Counted from the first letter of the stretch, positions 28,013 through 40,424 are shown. The stretch: 64,000 bases of DNA from Lucinisca nassula (GCA_963580285.1 OY757011.1:201207644-201271643); one strand, 5' to 3'. Made by a program: numbers and translations. The notes: generated by a model not told the origin, from the letters alone.

Positions 28013-28270
28013 ATACTGTAAAATTCCTATATTAAGACCACCTTTGGTACTGTTCAAAAGTGGTCTTTAAGACCACTTTTGAACAGTACCAAAGGTGGCC
28101 TCTGACCAGAGGACATTGTGTGCAGGAAATTCGAAGAAATAATAACTGCACCAGAGGACATTATGTACAGGAAATTCGAAAAAAGAATAACTGCAACCTT
28201 CTTAGTAAGCTTTTTAAAGCAGAATTGGTCTTAATTTCAGGTGGTCTCAATAGCGGAATTTTACTGTATT
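28013..28270. mobile_element. MITE with 30-bp TIRs, internal palindrome and 45-bp duplication
   Basis: The ends ATACTGTAAAATTCC...GACCACC and GGTGGTCTC...GGAATTTTACTGTAT are inverted repeats. Directly inside the left end is a perfect palindrome of about 60 bp (28040-28099, centred on TCTTTAAGA). At 28105-28196 a ~45-bp unit starting CCAGAGGACATT is present twice. Non-coding. Confidence 0.75.
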
Positions 28271-28317
28271 AGATATACAGCATGTTAACAAGTCTGACAA
28301 ATGGAGACCCCTCTACA

Positions 28318-28470
28318 TCCCATTTATATAGAGAAAACTGGGGTTCACAGGGGTAAACATCATTTTGTTTATTTCTGCTCCAAGACATAGGTTGTGGGTA
28401 CTCGTTAGAACCACCTCAAGGGGGCGGTTTTAACGAGCACCAACAACCTATATTTGGAATACAAATAAGA
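28318..28470. mobile_element. Fold-back MITE, family A, partial copy
   Basis: The core hairpin at about 28382-28455 (GGTTGTGGGTACTCGTTAGAACC arm) is preceded by the family's GGGGTTCACAGGGGT hairpin. Confidence 0.7.
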
Positions 28471-28910
28471 AAAAGTAATGAAAGAATGCACTATGTCACA
28501 CGGGTGTGTTACAGTAATGAGAAACTAGAGATATTCTACTACTCAAGCAGTGAACACTATGATCCTGATCAGACTGTGGTGTTCACAAATGACAAAATGT
28601 GGCTCATAGGTCATGCTTATGCGTATACGCATGCGTATATCGTAACGTTTTGAAGTTTCACGGGGCACTTTAATCACGTGCCCCGGCTCATACGTTAAAA
28701 ACAAATGTATGTCATGAGGTCAGAATAATATTTAAATGCACTAATGACCACCTTATTAATTGATCTAATGATTAATTGGAGTCATATCGTGGAGAAACAT
28801 TTTAACACAGCGGGCCTAGGCAATGTAAAAGAACTAATTTCCTATAACAAATAACCGCTTCGTAGATTCTTTTGACATTTGACTTCATTTTCTCCCATCA
28901 AGAATGTTTT

Positions 28911-29060
28911 CGTTTGTTTGAGTTGAGGTTAATCGTCCCCGTCAACAATGTATAGGTCATTTTGGAGACGCTGCTTACAATTCCGTGGGACTTTTAACCG
29001 ACATTGAAATGAAATGACATCTCAAGCCCTGTCGCCCAATGAAACCAATAGGGTTTATAA
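28911..29060 (+). repeat. SINE-like repeat, copy 1
   Basis: Starts TTTGTTTGAGTTGAGGTTAATCGTCCCCGTCAACA and runs through GGTCATTTTGGAGACGCTGCTT to CAATGAAACCAATAG. It is clearly the same as 32545-32690. The GTTTAACGTCCCC-type word is a conserved tail element in many mollusc SINEs; I see no tRNA-like head here. Confidence 0.55.
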
Positions 29061-29329
29061 GCATGGACGGTAAAAAGGATTAAATGCACGTGTTACAGTC
29101 AATACTTTTGTCGGGATTTCTTCTAACAATGGCGGCAAAAGGCTGGGAGGATTAGGAGAAGACAACGATTTTAGTATGCTAGAGTCGAAATAGATCAACT
29201 CTAATATAATAAATCACCGTTTGTCGGTCAGCTGCAAGTTGACAAGTCACTCACTCTACGTGCTCGTGATTTGATATATTTAAACATCTGACCTAAAAAC
29301 TGTGATTCACGAGGGCTGATAGATATGTT

Positions 29330-29590
29330 GTGAAATAGAAGTAGAGGTAATGATCAATAATCGATACAATTAACCCACAGCTCCCATCATGGAGACCAAA
29401 GGGAAAGAAACACAAACATGAAGCAACAGACCCCAACGGAAACACCAACAGCGGAAAGCCAAAAGGACAGTTACTTTCCCATAAAATGGTCAAAAGGCTA
29501 TCCAAATTAAAATAATATAAGCGACACAAACACCCAACGACAAACCATTACAAAATAAACCGCGAGAGAAGAACCACCTTGAGCCTCATA
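29330..29590 (-). repeat. Dispersed repeat, family shared with 34955-35900 and 60059-60433
   Basis: Reading the minus strand, it contains the blocks GTTACTTTCCCA, GGAAAGCC.. and the CCATTTTGTGGGAAAGTAAC-like segment found at 35325-35345 and 60275-60300. Its short ORFs are repeat frames. Confidence 0.6.
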
Positions 29591-29637
29591 TAGAAGGAGT
29601 TAAATTTTGTCAGACAATATATGTTGTATTATTTTTC

Positions 29638-30065
29638 AACAAACATCCCCTTCTGTACCTATACACTTTTGCCGGCGGTGCTTAGGGGCCTCAATGCCTC
29701 TTTTCTGAGCTGTTCAGAAAGTCATCCACTGCATAAATGACGTCATAATCGGACTGGAGTGGGTGCCTGAAATAGCCGTTTTCGACTTGGAAATAAATGA
29801 AAGTCTGATGGAGCGAGACCATGTGAATGCTCAATCAGTTTAAAGCCACAATCATAGCAATGACAGACTTGTGAACAGGATTATTGCCCTGATGGAACAA
29901 CAAACTTTTTTGTGAGCTTTTCGCGGCGCTTATGATGACGTCATATATGCAGTGGATGACTTTCTGAACAGCAAAGAGAAGGAGTTATATAAAACTGGCA
30001 TTGAAGCCCTTAAACACCGCTGGCAAAAGTGTATATATACTGAAGGGGATTTTGTTGAACGATAA
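29638..30065. pseudogene. Mariner-like transposase C-terminal fragments in inverted arrangement
   Basis: On the plus strand 29944-30040 translates to a mariner-type C-terminus (DDFLNSKEKELY..GIEALKHRWQKCIY). The minus strand of 29640-29740 gives a second, similar C-terminus. The arms are about 110 bp each, flanking about 190 bp. Both lack the catalytic part. Confidence 0.65.
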
Positions 30066-31110
30066 TACAATGTATCCGACAAAATGCGATTCCTTCAATA
30101 TGAGGCTCACAACATATCAATTTGCACTCGTATTTCTGGGTGAGATCAATCTTTTCTGTTTCGATGTAATTGTTTAGAATGATACTCTTTAAGAAGTCAG
30201 GAACCTTGTCTCCGACACACTCCTCAACTGCCACCACGACGTCTTGATATCTTTTTTTTAAGTTTTGGAATAGGAAATAGTCAATAGGAGCTAAGTCCGG
30301 AGAATAGGCGGGATGCGCTATCCAACAGCATTCATTGCAATTAAGCAAGTGTTGACTCTTGCATTGTCCTGATTGAGAAGAATCCCTTTGGAGGGTTTAC
30401 CTCGATGTTTTTCACGGATCGCAGTTCTCAGTTGGTGGAGCAAAGTTGCATAATACGCGCCTGTTTGCTAGAAAGTCCAACGCTTTGTGCGTCCCTAAAT
30501 ACTATTGCCATCACCTTGCGAGCAGAAGGTTGCGCTTTGAACTTCTTTGGCCTCGGAGACCCCGTCTGTACCCACTGGCGACTTTGAGTTTTATTCACCG
30601 GCTCATAATAATGGACGAGGTATCATCTACAGTCACCAGACGTGAAAGAAAATCAATTTCTTTTGACCTAAACCGCTTCAACAATGCGCTGCATACTGAT
30701 GCTCTATAGCTAGTTGCCATTTACTCGTCGCTAAGGGGGTTCGGGACCCAACGGGCTGTTTGCTGGCGCATACCCAATCGATCATGTAAAATTGTTGAAA
30801 CTCTATCATGTGAAATGTGTAAAGAATTCGCTATTTCTTCCCCTTTAATTCGCCTTAACCAGATCCCGTACTTTCTCACTTATTTCTTCATCGATGGCAT
30901 CTGATGGGCGTCCTGACCTGGTTTCGCTTGAGACATTTTACAAGTACCGCGCATGAATGCCCCAACCCAGAATTTAACTTGTGCATACAATGGTGCAGAA
31001 GACCCATAGACATTGGTCAACTGGAAATATATTTCTTGCACACCAGACAAGCAAATCTGTGATTTTACCCTGGGATAGAAATTTATGTTCTGACCCTGGT
31101 GTTCCGACCC
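30010..31110 (-). pseudogene. Mariner/Tc1-like transposase, degraded
   Basis: Reading the minus strand from about 31060 gives pieces of a mariner transposase in several frames: an HTH_48-like block (EIYFQLTNVYGSSAPLYAQVKFW), a KGEEIANSL..RVSTILHDRLGMRQQTARWVPN block near 30870-30760, and near 30325-30270 the catalytic-domain signature HPAYSPDLAPIDYFLFQNLK. Frames change several times and stops interrupt, so it is inactive. The enzyme would have cut and joined DNA at TA sites. Its overlap with the fragment at 29638-30065 suggests nested or rearranged copies. Confidence 0.8.
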
Positions 31111-31299
31111 CAAATCGAATATAATCGCGTGTTTGATAAATGCACTGGTTGATTACAACCTCATGCGCGGCGTCGTCATGCGTGACGTCACTAAACATTC
31201 CTGTCGTGTCATCACAAAATGGCGGACGTCTGTAACCGAAGTGGCAGCAGTATTAAAAATCCGTGCTAAGAAATGGAAGGTATGCAAGAAAAAGGATCC

Positions 31300-31432
31300 A
31301 ATATGGGTGTGAGGGGTGGATAGAAAAATTCGTCCCTCGGGATCACTATCCGGCATCACTCGGCAAGCCTCGTGATGCCGGACAGTGACCCTTGGGACGG
31401 ATTTTTCAATCCACCCCTCACACCCATATAAG
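31300..31432. mobile_element. Fold-back element, about 55-bp arms
   Basis: ATATGGGTGTGAGGGGTGGAT..GGGATCAC and the complementary GTGACCC..ATCCACCCCTCACACCCATAT form a hairpin around a GCATCACTCGGCAAGCCTCGTGATGC loop stem. Non-coding. 31433-32470 shows nothing I can name. Confidence 0.75.
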
Positions 31433-32471
31433 ATTCTTATTTTCTTGTCCTGTGTTTCCTTTCAAATACAAGTACCGAATTACAGCACGGTAGTCAACGT
31501 TTGACGAAAAGCTTGCTTTTGCATCGATAGCCATGTTTGACTAGCGAATGACACGATAACTTGCAATTTTGCCCTCATACCTAAAACATGTATTGAAACA
31601 AGGCAAATACATATTGTTTTGTCTCGGTCAATGGGATAGGCTGGTTACTTATGATCTTGTCCTTGTAACTTGTTGTGCCATGGCTTGTTTTGCTAGCTAG
31701 TATAGTAGTCGCAGATAAGATAGACTAGGCGGAGCTATTCGGGTATTTTCAATATATGTCAAATTCGCTCAATCCACCAGAAGATTCGGTAGAGTGCCTT
31801 TCGCACGCTTTCTACAAGCGGACGAAATGGACATATACGCCACAGCTATGCTTTTGTTACAGTTGAATTCACACAATCGGGTGACTTGGTTTACCTTTTT
31901 GTTAATGGGATATTCCTAAAGCAAGTACAGACGATAGCCCCGCCTAGTCAATCTATACCATGCTCGCATCGTGGCCTCGATTTAGTTTAAAATCCATGTG
32001 GAACTTACTGCACACATTCAGTGATTTTGTTCTTTGTTGGTCTGTTTATTAACTGAACTTTACAACTAAAATATTTGAGATTTGTTGATCATGTCGTTTA
32101 GCTATTGGTTGACTACCAACAACAGAACTCCTTTTTTTACGGCGTAGCCGTTATAGTTTTGCTTTTGTCCTACATTTTTCGTTATTCCATTGGTCAATAA
32201 AACCACATGTCCAAGGAGATGACCATTTCATTGGTCAATGATTTGCATAAATAAATCTACTCAAAAATACAACAGCTTACTGAAGTTTTAACCTAGGAAA
32301 TGTTTCGTTTTTTATGTGAGACATGAGTGAAAAATATAAACAGTTTCGGCTTGCTCACCGTCTTGTCCTTTGATGACCATACGTCATATGTATAATTGTG
32401 TTTCTAGTGGATTCTGTAACTGCTGCGGTGAATAGCTATTTTGACCTAATTTCACGTGGTTGGTCTATATA

Positions 32472-32513
32472 GCGAAAGGAACCTTCCTTTCGCGAAAGGA
32501 AGGTTCCTTTCGC
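32472..32513. repeat. Perfect 42-bp palindrome
   Basis: Two units of CGAAAGGAACCTTCCTTTCG joined by CG form a perfect self-complementary stretch centred at 32492/32493. A third partial unit (CGCGAAAGGAA) follows. Confidence 0.9.
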
Positions 32514-32544
32514 GAAAGGAAGAATTTTCTGCGAAAGGAATTGT

Positions 32545-32690
32545 TTGTTTGATTTGAGGTTTAACGTCCCCATCAACACTGTGTAGGTCATTTTGGAGAC
32601 GTTGCTTCCAAGTTTGTAGGACTTTTACCCGACATTGAGATGAAATAACACCTCAAGCCATGTTGCCCAATGAAACCAATAAAGAGATAT
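32545..32690 (+). repeat. SINE-like repeat, copy 2
   Basis: Same repeat as 28911-29060, in the same orientation: GTTTAACGTCCCCATCAACA..., GGTCATTTTGGAGACGTTGCTT..., CCCAATGAAACCAATAA. Confidence 0.55.
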
Positions 32691-33319
32691 AGCATGACAA
32701 AAACATGTAATAATCGCATTACAAATTGACAGATGTTTAATTTACAATATATGCTAAATAAAAGTTGCAGTGTATCATTTGTCTTCAGCATACTTTATGT
32801 TCTCCATTTTAACACAAAATGGACATTTTCGAATATCATTAATGTTATATAAATTCTGAAAAGGAATAAGTGTAATTTGACTTTTAATTAGGTGCACATA
32901 AGATCAAGTTTCCGTCCGTTTGTCTGCTCGTCCGTTTGTTCGTCCGCCTATGCGTTTACGTTCACCATAGCGACAACCCTAAATGTTAACCCTAGAATTT
33001 GTGTTCAAAAACAGTAAATGATAACGTTTTCTTATTTGCTGTGCATATACTTGAGATCATATGCTCTTGAAATGAGGTCATGTTTTTAACCTTGACCTTT
33101 TACATTGACCTTAGCTCAAACATGCGGGACACCGCCCTCTGCAAAGCTATTTTTCCTCGCGTGACATCTGAATTGTTTGAATACAGTAAACCAGTTCATA
33201 GCTAGACAATTGTTGCTGTCACTATTGTAGCTCATATTGCACGACCCGCAGAAAAAGCGACCGACTGAAGTCGGTTGATTTTCTAAGAGTGCCCTAAAAT
33301 CACCGTGTCATTCTCTCAG

Positions 33320-33950
33320 TCTGTCTGTCCGTCCGTAACCCGTTTGTGAAAATTGGTGATAGTGACTTAACCGCTTGGAATATTTAAACAATTTTTGGCA
33401 TACTGATAGGTATCAATGAGATCTAACCAATGAACTTACGAAATATTACATTCCATTTAGTATAGCCTCGCCGAGGCGAAAAATTTTGAAAATTTTCGAA
33501 CTGCTTCTCCTCGGAAACCGTTGGGCTGATTGAAGACAAATTTCATATGGAGCCTCTATGGGATGGGGGAAACCAAAATTTGCTCATGGGGTCCAGGTCA
33601 CATGACCAAAATGGCCGCCAAGCCATATATGGTCTGTCTGTCCGTCCGTAACCCGTTTGTGAAAATTGGTGATAGTGACTTAACCACTTGGAATATTTAA
33701 ACAATTTTTGGCATACTGATAGTATCAATGAGGTCTAACCAATGAACTTGCGAAATATTACATTCCATTATTATAGCCTCGCCGAGGCGAAAAATGTGAA
33801 AATTTTCGAACTGCTTCTCCTCGGAAACCGTTCGGCCGATTAAGGTCAAATTTCATATGGAGCCTCTATGGGATGGAGGAAACCAAAATTTGCTCATGGG
33901 GTCCAGGTCCCATGACCAAAATGGCCGCCAAGCCATATATGGTAAAAACC
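33320..33950. repeat. Tandem duplication, 313-bp unit
   Basis: Unit 1 starts at 33320 and unit 2 at 33633 (TCTGTCTGTCCGTCCGTAACCC). Both run through TTTTTGGCATACTGATAG, GCCTCGCCGAGGCGAAAAA and GGTCCAGGTC to GCCAAGCCATATATGG with only a few differences. A related but shorter block ends near 34268 (CATACCCATATATGG). Confidence 0.85.
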
Positions 33951-34679
33951 CTTCAAAATAGTCTTCTCCAGAACCACTTGGCAGATTTCCACGAAACTTG
34001 ATATATAACATCTGGGACGTAGGCCCATCATAAATTGCTAAAATTGTGACCCTGGGTTGACCTCGACCTTCTTTGTGCCTAGGTCAAACTTTGACACATA
34101 TGCTTTTGTATTTGAAAAGTGAGAATTCATTTTATCCTGCAAACGATTCAGAATACAGTACTAAAGTATTAGATATATTTTTGCTCCTTACGATAAGGCG
34201 CATTTATTGGGGGAACCGTTTGAGGTCCAGGTCACATGACCAAAATGGCCGTCATACCCATATATGGTAACACTCATAAAGCTAAAAGCATCCGGCGGGT
34301 CGTGCACTTCAGCTGAAGCACTGGTTTCTAAACAACCTTCCAATTAAATCTACGCCGCATATCTTTTTTAAAGATATTTCTTGTTAATTTCCATTTTTAT
34401 ACAATGTTGTGTTGCTATGCAACATGCTCTAGGTGACACATTATTTCAGGTTTGTGGATTACGCTACTGTATCCATTGTTCTCTTTTAACCAATCATTTA
34501 TTTTCGAAACCCCTGAACGGGACATTAGCAAAAAGTACACGCATGGATCAGTGTGTCTGACTAGGGTCTACACTATTAGCTTAAAAAAAAAACAACAACA
34601 ACAAGAGCTGTCACTGAGTTTTTGCAAATTTTCAAGGGGAGATAATCCAGCCAAAATGTGAGTGAAGTTTCATCAGGCT

Positions 34680-34795
34680 AGGTCAAATACTTTTGATGTT
34701 ATGATCAAGGTTTAAGTTTTTGTGAAGGACAGCCAGACAGCCAGACAGGGCAAATACTAGTATATGCCCCCGAATCAAAGATTCTCGGGGGCATA
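34680..34795. repeat. Dispersed repeat ending in a GCCCCCGAAT hairpin
   Basis: The sequence GTTTCATCAGGCTAGGTCAAA leads to a small hairpin (TGCCCCCGAATCAAAGATTCTCGGGGGCA). The same hairpin ends the tandem array near 43890-43917, so both belong to one repeat family. Confidence 0.6.
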
Positions 34796-34954
34796 AAAAC
34801 AAAAACAATAGCTGTTAAGTGAAAGATTGTTTGGGTCGTATTGAGAACGTAATGCAAAGTGTAAACTCAGTGAAACAAAACTATGTGTATTGTAGCAAAA
34901 TCATAATTCCCATATTCAGACCTGCTATGGGGCTGTTGAAAAGTGGTCCATAAA

Positions 34955-35900
34955 ATTGAAGTGAAGGCAATGATAAGGAATCGATACAATTAACCCACAG
35001 CTCCCATCAGAGACACCAGAACATGAAACAACTAGACCCTAATGGAAACATCACTAGCGGAAAGCCAAAAGGACCGTTACTTTCCCACAAAATGGCCAAT
35101 TTGCTATCCAAAACAAAATAATATAAGCGATTCACACACTCAAAGACAAGCCACAACAAAAATAAACCACGACAGAAGATCCACCTTGACCATTTCTTGA
35201 CCACCTTGACCGAGTTCTTTCCACTGACCGTTCCAAGGCGGTTCTTCTGTGGTGGTTTATTTATGTTGTTGTTTGTTACTACTTACTGTGTGTATCACTT
35301 GTGTCTTGTTATAATGGATGGCCGTTTGGCCATTTTGTGGGAAAGTAACTGTCCTTATGGCCTTCCTTTGTTTAGGTTTCCATTATGGTCTGGTCGCTTC
35401 ATGTTTGTGTTTCTTTCCCTTTGGTGCCTTTGGTGGGTGGAGTAAGTTAATTGTATCGATTCCTGATCTTTGTTTTACTTCTACTTTGGAAAGGTCGGTA
35501 AAACAAATTCCACTTGGGGCTCAGCTCGTTTTTACGTGGCCACAATCCTCGCCCTTACTACCGTCGCGATTTAGTGTGTATCACTTGTGTCTTGTTATAA
35601 TGGATGGCCGTTTGGCCATTTTGTGGGAAAGTAACTGTCCTTATGGCCTTCCTTTGTTTAGGTTTCCATTATGGTCTGGTCGCTTCATGTTTGTGTTTCT
35701 TTCCCTTTGGTGCCTTTGGTGGTTGGAGTAAGTTAATTGTATCGATTCCTGATCTTTGTTTTACTTCTACTTTGGAAAGGTCGGTAAAACAAATTCCACT
35801 TGGGGCTCAGCTCGTTTTTACGTGGCCACAATCCTCGCCCTTACTACCGTCGCGATTTAGACAAATAATTTGTTCAGTCCGCATGAAGGCCTCCTAACTC
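34955..35900. repeat. Inverted/tandem repeat complex with 286-bp units
   Basis: 34955-35190 is the approximate reverse complement of the start of the plus-oriented block beginning near 35197. Within that block a 286-bp unit (35290-35575) is repeated almost exactly at 35576-35861, each ending at CTACCGTCGCGATTTA. The frames at 35318 and 35604 come from these copies and repeat the same residues, so I do not call them genes. Confidence 0.8.
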
Positions 35901-36768
35901 ATCAGTGCAACATCTCCGTGAACACAAAAATCAATCAAAATCAGAGATGAAACAATGATGAGGACTCGACAGCTAGAAACCACTGAAGTGCTGGAGCAAA
36001 AGAAAACCAACAGTTAGACACCGATGGGCCCAACCAGAGACAGAGCATCAGGCACCGACCGTCATTACATAAAATTAGGTTCTCTCCAATTTTCAGTATG
36101 CCTTTACGCTGAACCGTCATAAAATCTGAACTACTGAATTTACGATATTGGGTGATGAAATCATTGCAACTATATATTTTTTCTGAATTTATATACAAAG
36201 TCACCATAAAATTGGGGTTCCGATAGACCTTGTTGCAGAAGAGATTTAAGTTCAACATTGAAAACCATTAGGACCCCATAGGAAATAAGCCTTAGAGCTT
36301 TCATGGATTATCCTAGGTTTTATCAACACCTTTCAATTTTTGTCAGTTCGACTTTTTTTCATTAATCTCTGATAAGGTTATAAAAATGTTTATATCTTTA
36401 TTTCCTGGACCAATGAGCGGTGCACCTATCGAAGGATCACCTATTGTAGCCAGATGATTCAATGTGGGGTCCAATACTGATAGGTCTATAGGCAGTGACA
36501 CGGTCATTTCTTCATGTTATAGTCTCCAAGTAGGTAAATAAAACACCCGACCATCTAGTAGTTTAAAATTAAGATAGCACCTGCAAAATCTGTGATACGT
36601 TAATACTCGTAAAAGACTTAGTATTTCTTAAATAGAAAGTCATTTTATTTTGTTCAAATAATTTTTGAATTTACCATTTAATGTTCCTTAAATGATAATT
36701 GTCTCATTAATATTACTTCAGTGGATTTTGGTTTCTCACTGCAAACCTTTATTTAAGTCTTTAATGTA
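35901..36768. other. Gene-free stretch
   Basis: AT-rich sequence with no recognisable gene or strong repeat. The 105-codon minus frame at 35941-36258 has no features I can name. Confidence 0.35.
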
Positions 36769-36905
36769 CAGTGAGTGAGTTTTAGTTTTACGTCCCACCA
36801 ACAGCTAAAGTCATGCGGAGACGGGACCTCGGTTTAAAGACTCATCCGAAAGTCTGGAGAAGCCCGGGATCGATCCTGCGATCCCTGGTTTACGTCTCAT
36901 TTGTT
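36769..36905 (-). repeat. SINE-like fragment (GGTGGGACGTAAAAC family)
   Basis: The minus strand reads GGGATCGATCCCGGG-like, then CCGAGGTCCCGTCTCCGCATGAC and GCTGTTGGTGGGACGTAAAACT. Related pieces are at 40110-40175 and 46740-46835. No intact tRNA-like head. Confidence 0.5.
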
Positions 36906-38262
36906 TCTGGAATATATGGATGCGCGTTAGAACCGCACCATTAAGACGGCTCTTAGAGAACCTGCACTCAGAGTTAGGACGAAGGTATGGAAAAGTTGTA
37001 GAGTTGTAAACCCCCTTTTGGCATTCATTTCAAAAGCTCGTTAATGTGACGCATTGTTGGTACGGACCAAGAACAATCATAGAGATTATACGCAAAATAT
37101 ACATCAACAAGTCTCTGTAATGAACATCCCTGTAAACCCCATCTTATACAGAGAGAAGTGAGGTTGAGAGGGTATTCATTATTTCCTTTTATTTTGCTCA
37201 AAAACAGATTATAGTGTTAGAAGAGACACCATTCGGCCGTAATGGGCATGTCTGATGATATAATGTCATTTGAATGATAGAAATACAAAATCCTGACAGA
37301 CAGCATTGTAATGCTATGTCATGCTATGTCGATAGAATCTATCTTGTTATTGTAATAAACTATTTACAAATTAGCAATTCTATGTTTTGTAAACATCGTT
37401 TGTGACTCAATATTGTTGTAGTGACAATGGTCATTTTGCTATCTATATATTTCAGCGTCACAATTGTCACTTGTAGCTAAACTTGGCTATTAACAAAATG
37501 AAAGGTGCGACCAGAGTTGAGAATGACCTGACAGCTGACATTCGCTTAGCGCATGTGTCGATGTTTATGCCGATTGAACTATTGTTTTTTTTTTCTTGTT
37601 GTACGCACATCGCATTTCTTTGATCTTGTAGGAATTTGCAGGTCGCGATGCAAATTGTTAAAGGAATCTTATGCATTTAGGTCTGGGCTAAACTAAAGAT
37701 ACATGATGGTTTGACTAAACCCATGCAGCCTCATCGGGCTCCTCTACTTTAACCCTATATATGTGCCAGGGTCCACAAATGTTGCGCAAAACCTGCGTCG
37801 ACTCATATCAACCTGATATGAGTCTACGTAGGTCTCACAGGTCCAGTTTTGCCTTTTTTTCTTTTCCCAGACTCACTTGTAACATAATAAAGAGGTGATC
37901 TTTCGTTTGTACCTGTGATTATATGGCTCTTACATACCCACAGTTAAACAAATTAGGCATAGCCTAACACATGAAGAAACCAATGATAAAGGAAAAAATA
38001 GTCCTGTTAGTTTTGTATATATTTATGGGCGGTCTATAGTATAAAATTTAGACCGCAAAACGCCATTTTATGTTTATTGTTTGGATAATACATTTAGCCT
38101 AGATCAACGTTAGGTTTAAAAATATAATGAAAACGGCAAATACAGCCTGAGTTCACTAAAAGGAATTTCATAACATCTATGCAACCTACTAATTATGAAA
38201 TGAAGAAAAATCAGTTAACAAGCGGTACTTCGTAAATAGAGACTAAGTTACATTACAAAAAC
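36906..38262. other. Gene-free stretch with worn MITE remnants
   Basis: Around 36925-36970 and 37120-37220 there are diverged family A pieces (GAACCGCACCATTAAGACGGCTC; CCCCATCTTATACAGAGAGAAGTGAGG). The rest shows no gene or clear repeat. Confidence 0.4.
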
Positions 38263-38540
38263 ATGCCTATACAAATACATTGTAAATTTTATCCAGAAAA
38301 AGAGAAAAAATTTAAGATGAAAAATTGTGATTTTTTCCTATTTCTGCTCAATATATAGGTTGTGGGTACTCGTTAGAACCGCCTCATTTGAGGCGGTTCT
38401 AACGAGTACCCACAATCTATATTTTAGAGCAAAAATAAGAAAAATAATGTTTACCCCTGTAAATACCCCCCTGTAAACCCCAGTTTTACTATAAAAGTGG
38501 GGTTCAAAGGGGTCAGAATTATACAGGCTGTTGTCTTGAT
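38263..38540. mobile_element. Fold-back MITE, family A copy
   Basis: The left end ACATGCCTATACAAATAC and the central perfect hairpin at about 38355-38425 (ACTCGTTAGAACCGCCTCA then TGAGGCGGTTCTAACGAGT) are followed by the CCCCAGTTTTACTATAAAAGTGGGG hairpin. Confidence 0.8.
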
Positions 38541-38719
38541 GAGCAACAATAATGGTAGAACTACAATGGTTAGATCATATTTGGGACCATGAATTTGTTT
38601 TCGAGAACGGGGTAGTTCGTGCAACTGTGGGTTAGTCAAAATGCCAGATTAGGAAGCGTAATGGGGATGACACAGCGAAGACATTTTGATCTATACAAAT
38701 AACAGTATGGTGTGTGTAC

Positions 38720-38935
38720 TTAACCCTTTTTGTACCAAATGGAATCTTCCTCCTTATATATAGCAGGAGTCCATTTCAAAATTTAGGGGTGTCAGATTGT
38801 GTTTTCTTCAAAATTTATTAGGAAATGCAAACAGTGGAGGCCCTGATCAGACGCCGCGTTCTGCGGCATCTGATCTGGGCCTGCACTGTTTGCCCTGGTA
38901 CCCGTTTTGGGGTTTCCGGTACTAAATGTGTTAAT
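38720..38935. mobile_element. MITE carrying hairpin family B, copy with visible TIRs
   Basis: Begins TTAACCCTTTTTGTACCAAATGG and ends GGTTTCCGGTACTAAATGTGTTAA, an imperfect inverted pair. The hairpin GCAAACAGTGGAGGCCCTGATCAGACGCC..GGCATCTGATC..GGCC lies near the right end. It is the same element as 45777-46000 in the opposite orientation. Confidence 0.75.
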
Positions 38936-38939
38936 AGAT

Positions 38940-39125
38940 CACGTTAACGTCCGTGAAATGAAACCCCATCTAAACACCAATTTTTACAGGAGAAAACGGT
39001 TTTACAGGGACATTCATTTTTCGTACATAGGCTGCGGGTACACATCGGAACCGCCTCAGTTAATGAGACGGTTCTAACGAGCACCAACAGCCTATGTCTG
39101 GAGTATAAATAAGGAAAATATCACA
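38940..39125. mobile_element. Fold-back MITE, family A copy
   Basis: Core hairpin at about 39024-39101 (GGAACCGCCTCAGTTAATGAGACGGTTCTAACGAGC), with family flanks. Confidence 0.65.
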
Positions 39126-39589
39126 CATTTTCTCCAGAAAGTAACCATTTTTGAGATCTGAAATAATGCACTGTGTTATCGTGATCATCGAGTTGATTCT
39201 AATGTCTACAGACAACATACATTTTCAAGATAAAAAAAATCTCCCTAAATTTTGCACTGGAGTTGCAGGAATGTACATCGTGTATGCATTTACTGGATTA
39301 ACCCAATATATGGCTAGTGTCCCATTTTTTGGGATATTGGCAAACAGTGTTGACGCAGATCAGACGCTAAAGAATGACCATGGTCTGATGTGTTTTCTAA
39401 AAGGACAAGCCTTTTTTTGCAAAACTTACCAAAAACAAAACAAACCTGACAGCCCTCTATTTGGAAATGACCACTCCAAACTAATCAGTTGGGGGAGGGG
39501 GGGGGGGGTCTGTTGTCATAATGGGTTAATATAAAAAAAAGTGATATCAATAAAACAGATCAACATGTATCTATAACTAAAGAACAACC

Positions 39590-39945
39590 CTTTAAACCCT
39601 AATTTACTGTAAGAAAAGCGTGGTTTACAGTGGTACACATTATTTTCCATATTTGTGCTTAGCGCTTATCTTGCTGCATTTAAGCCACACCCATTTCTGT
39701 CCATCAACCAATCAAATTACTTGATGTAATTTATTGCTACAAATTCACAAACTGAATGCCAAACAGTGTAGATCGTGATCAGAAACCATCTGATCTGGAT
39801 CTACACTGTTTGCAAAGATAGGGGTTCTCGTGAACAGCAAGATAAGGGTTAAAACATAGATTGTTGGTACCAGTTGAAACCGCCACAATGAGGTTTCTAA
39901 CAAGCACCAACAATTTCTGTTTGCTGTAGAAATAAAAAATAAAAA
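39590..39945. mobile_element. Worn family A MITE interrupted by a family B hairpin
   Basis: TTTAAACCCTAATTTACTGTAAGAAAAGCG..GTTTACAGTGG and the core near 39852-39923 belong to family A. A family B hairpin (GTGTAGATCGTGATCAGA..TCTGATCTGGATCTACACTG) lies inside at about 39755-39825. Another family B fragment is at 39340-39400. Confidence 0.55.
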
Positions 39946-40424
39946 ATGTAAATGTTGGATAATATTCCTATATTGTACATATATGCAAAATATGGTATAT
40001 ATAATCCCTAAATATGGTCTTCTTATCTCTGACGGCCCAAATAACAGTTCTAAGTGACGGCAATGTATGCAAAATATGGTATCTATAATCTCTAAATATA
40101 GTCTTATCTTTTATGGCTCCGTCTCCGTATAACCTAAGTTTTTGTTGGGACGTAAAACTCAAAATACTCAGTCACTCGGACTGTTGATACAAGGGTACTG
40201 CCCGTAGACTTCATATTTTTCCTGTAGACGCTTGAATTAGAGGAATCCTTTCATGTAAAAACAACATGTGTTTAGACAGCAAAATGATAGATAGAATTTG
40301 TTTTTCAATTATTTACTCTGCTTCCTAAGAAAACAACCGCAAATGTGTCGGGTCTGCTGATGTGTGATCTGTTCCTAACTTTTGTGTTACATATAACGTA
40401 AATAAATAAAACAGTGGACGATCT

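Noticed and set aside
35318..35897. Two overlapping frames of 137 and 97 codons with identical residues
   Set aside because: They arise from the 286-bp direct duplication and match a non-coding dispersed repeat.
39151..39534. 127-codon plus-strand frame
   Set aside because: It runs through a family B hairpin fragment and a G-run and has no recognisable domain or start context.
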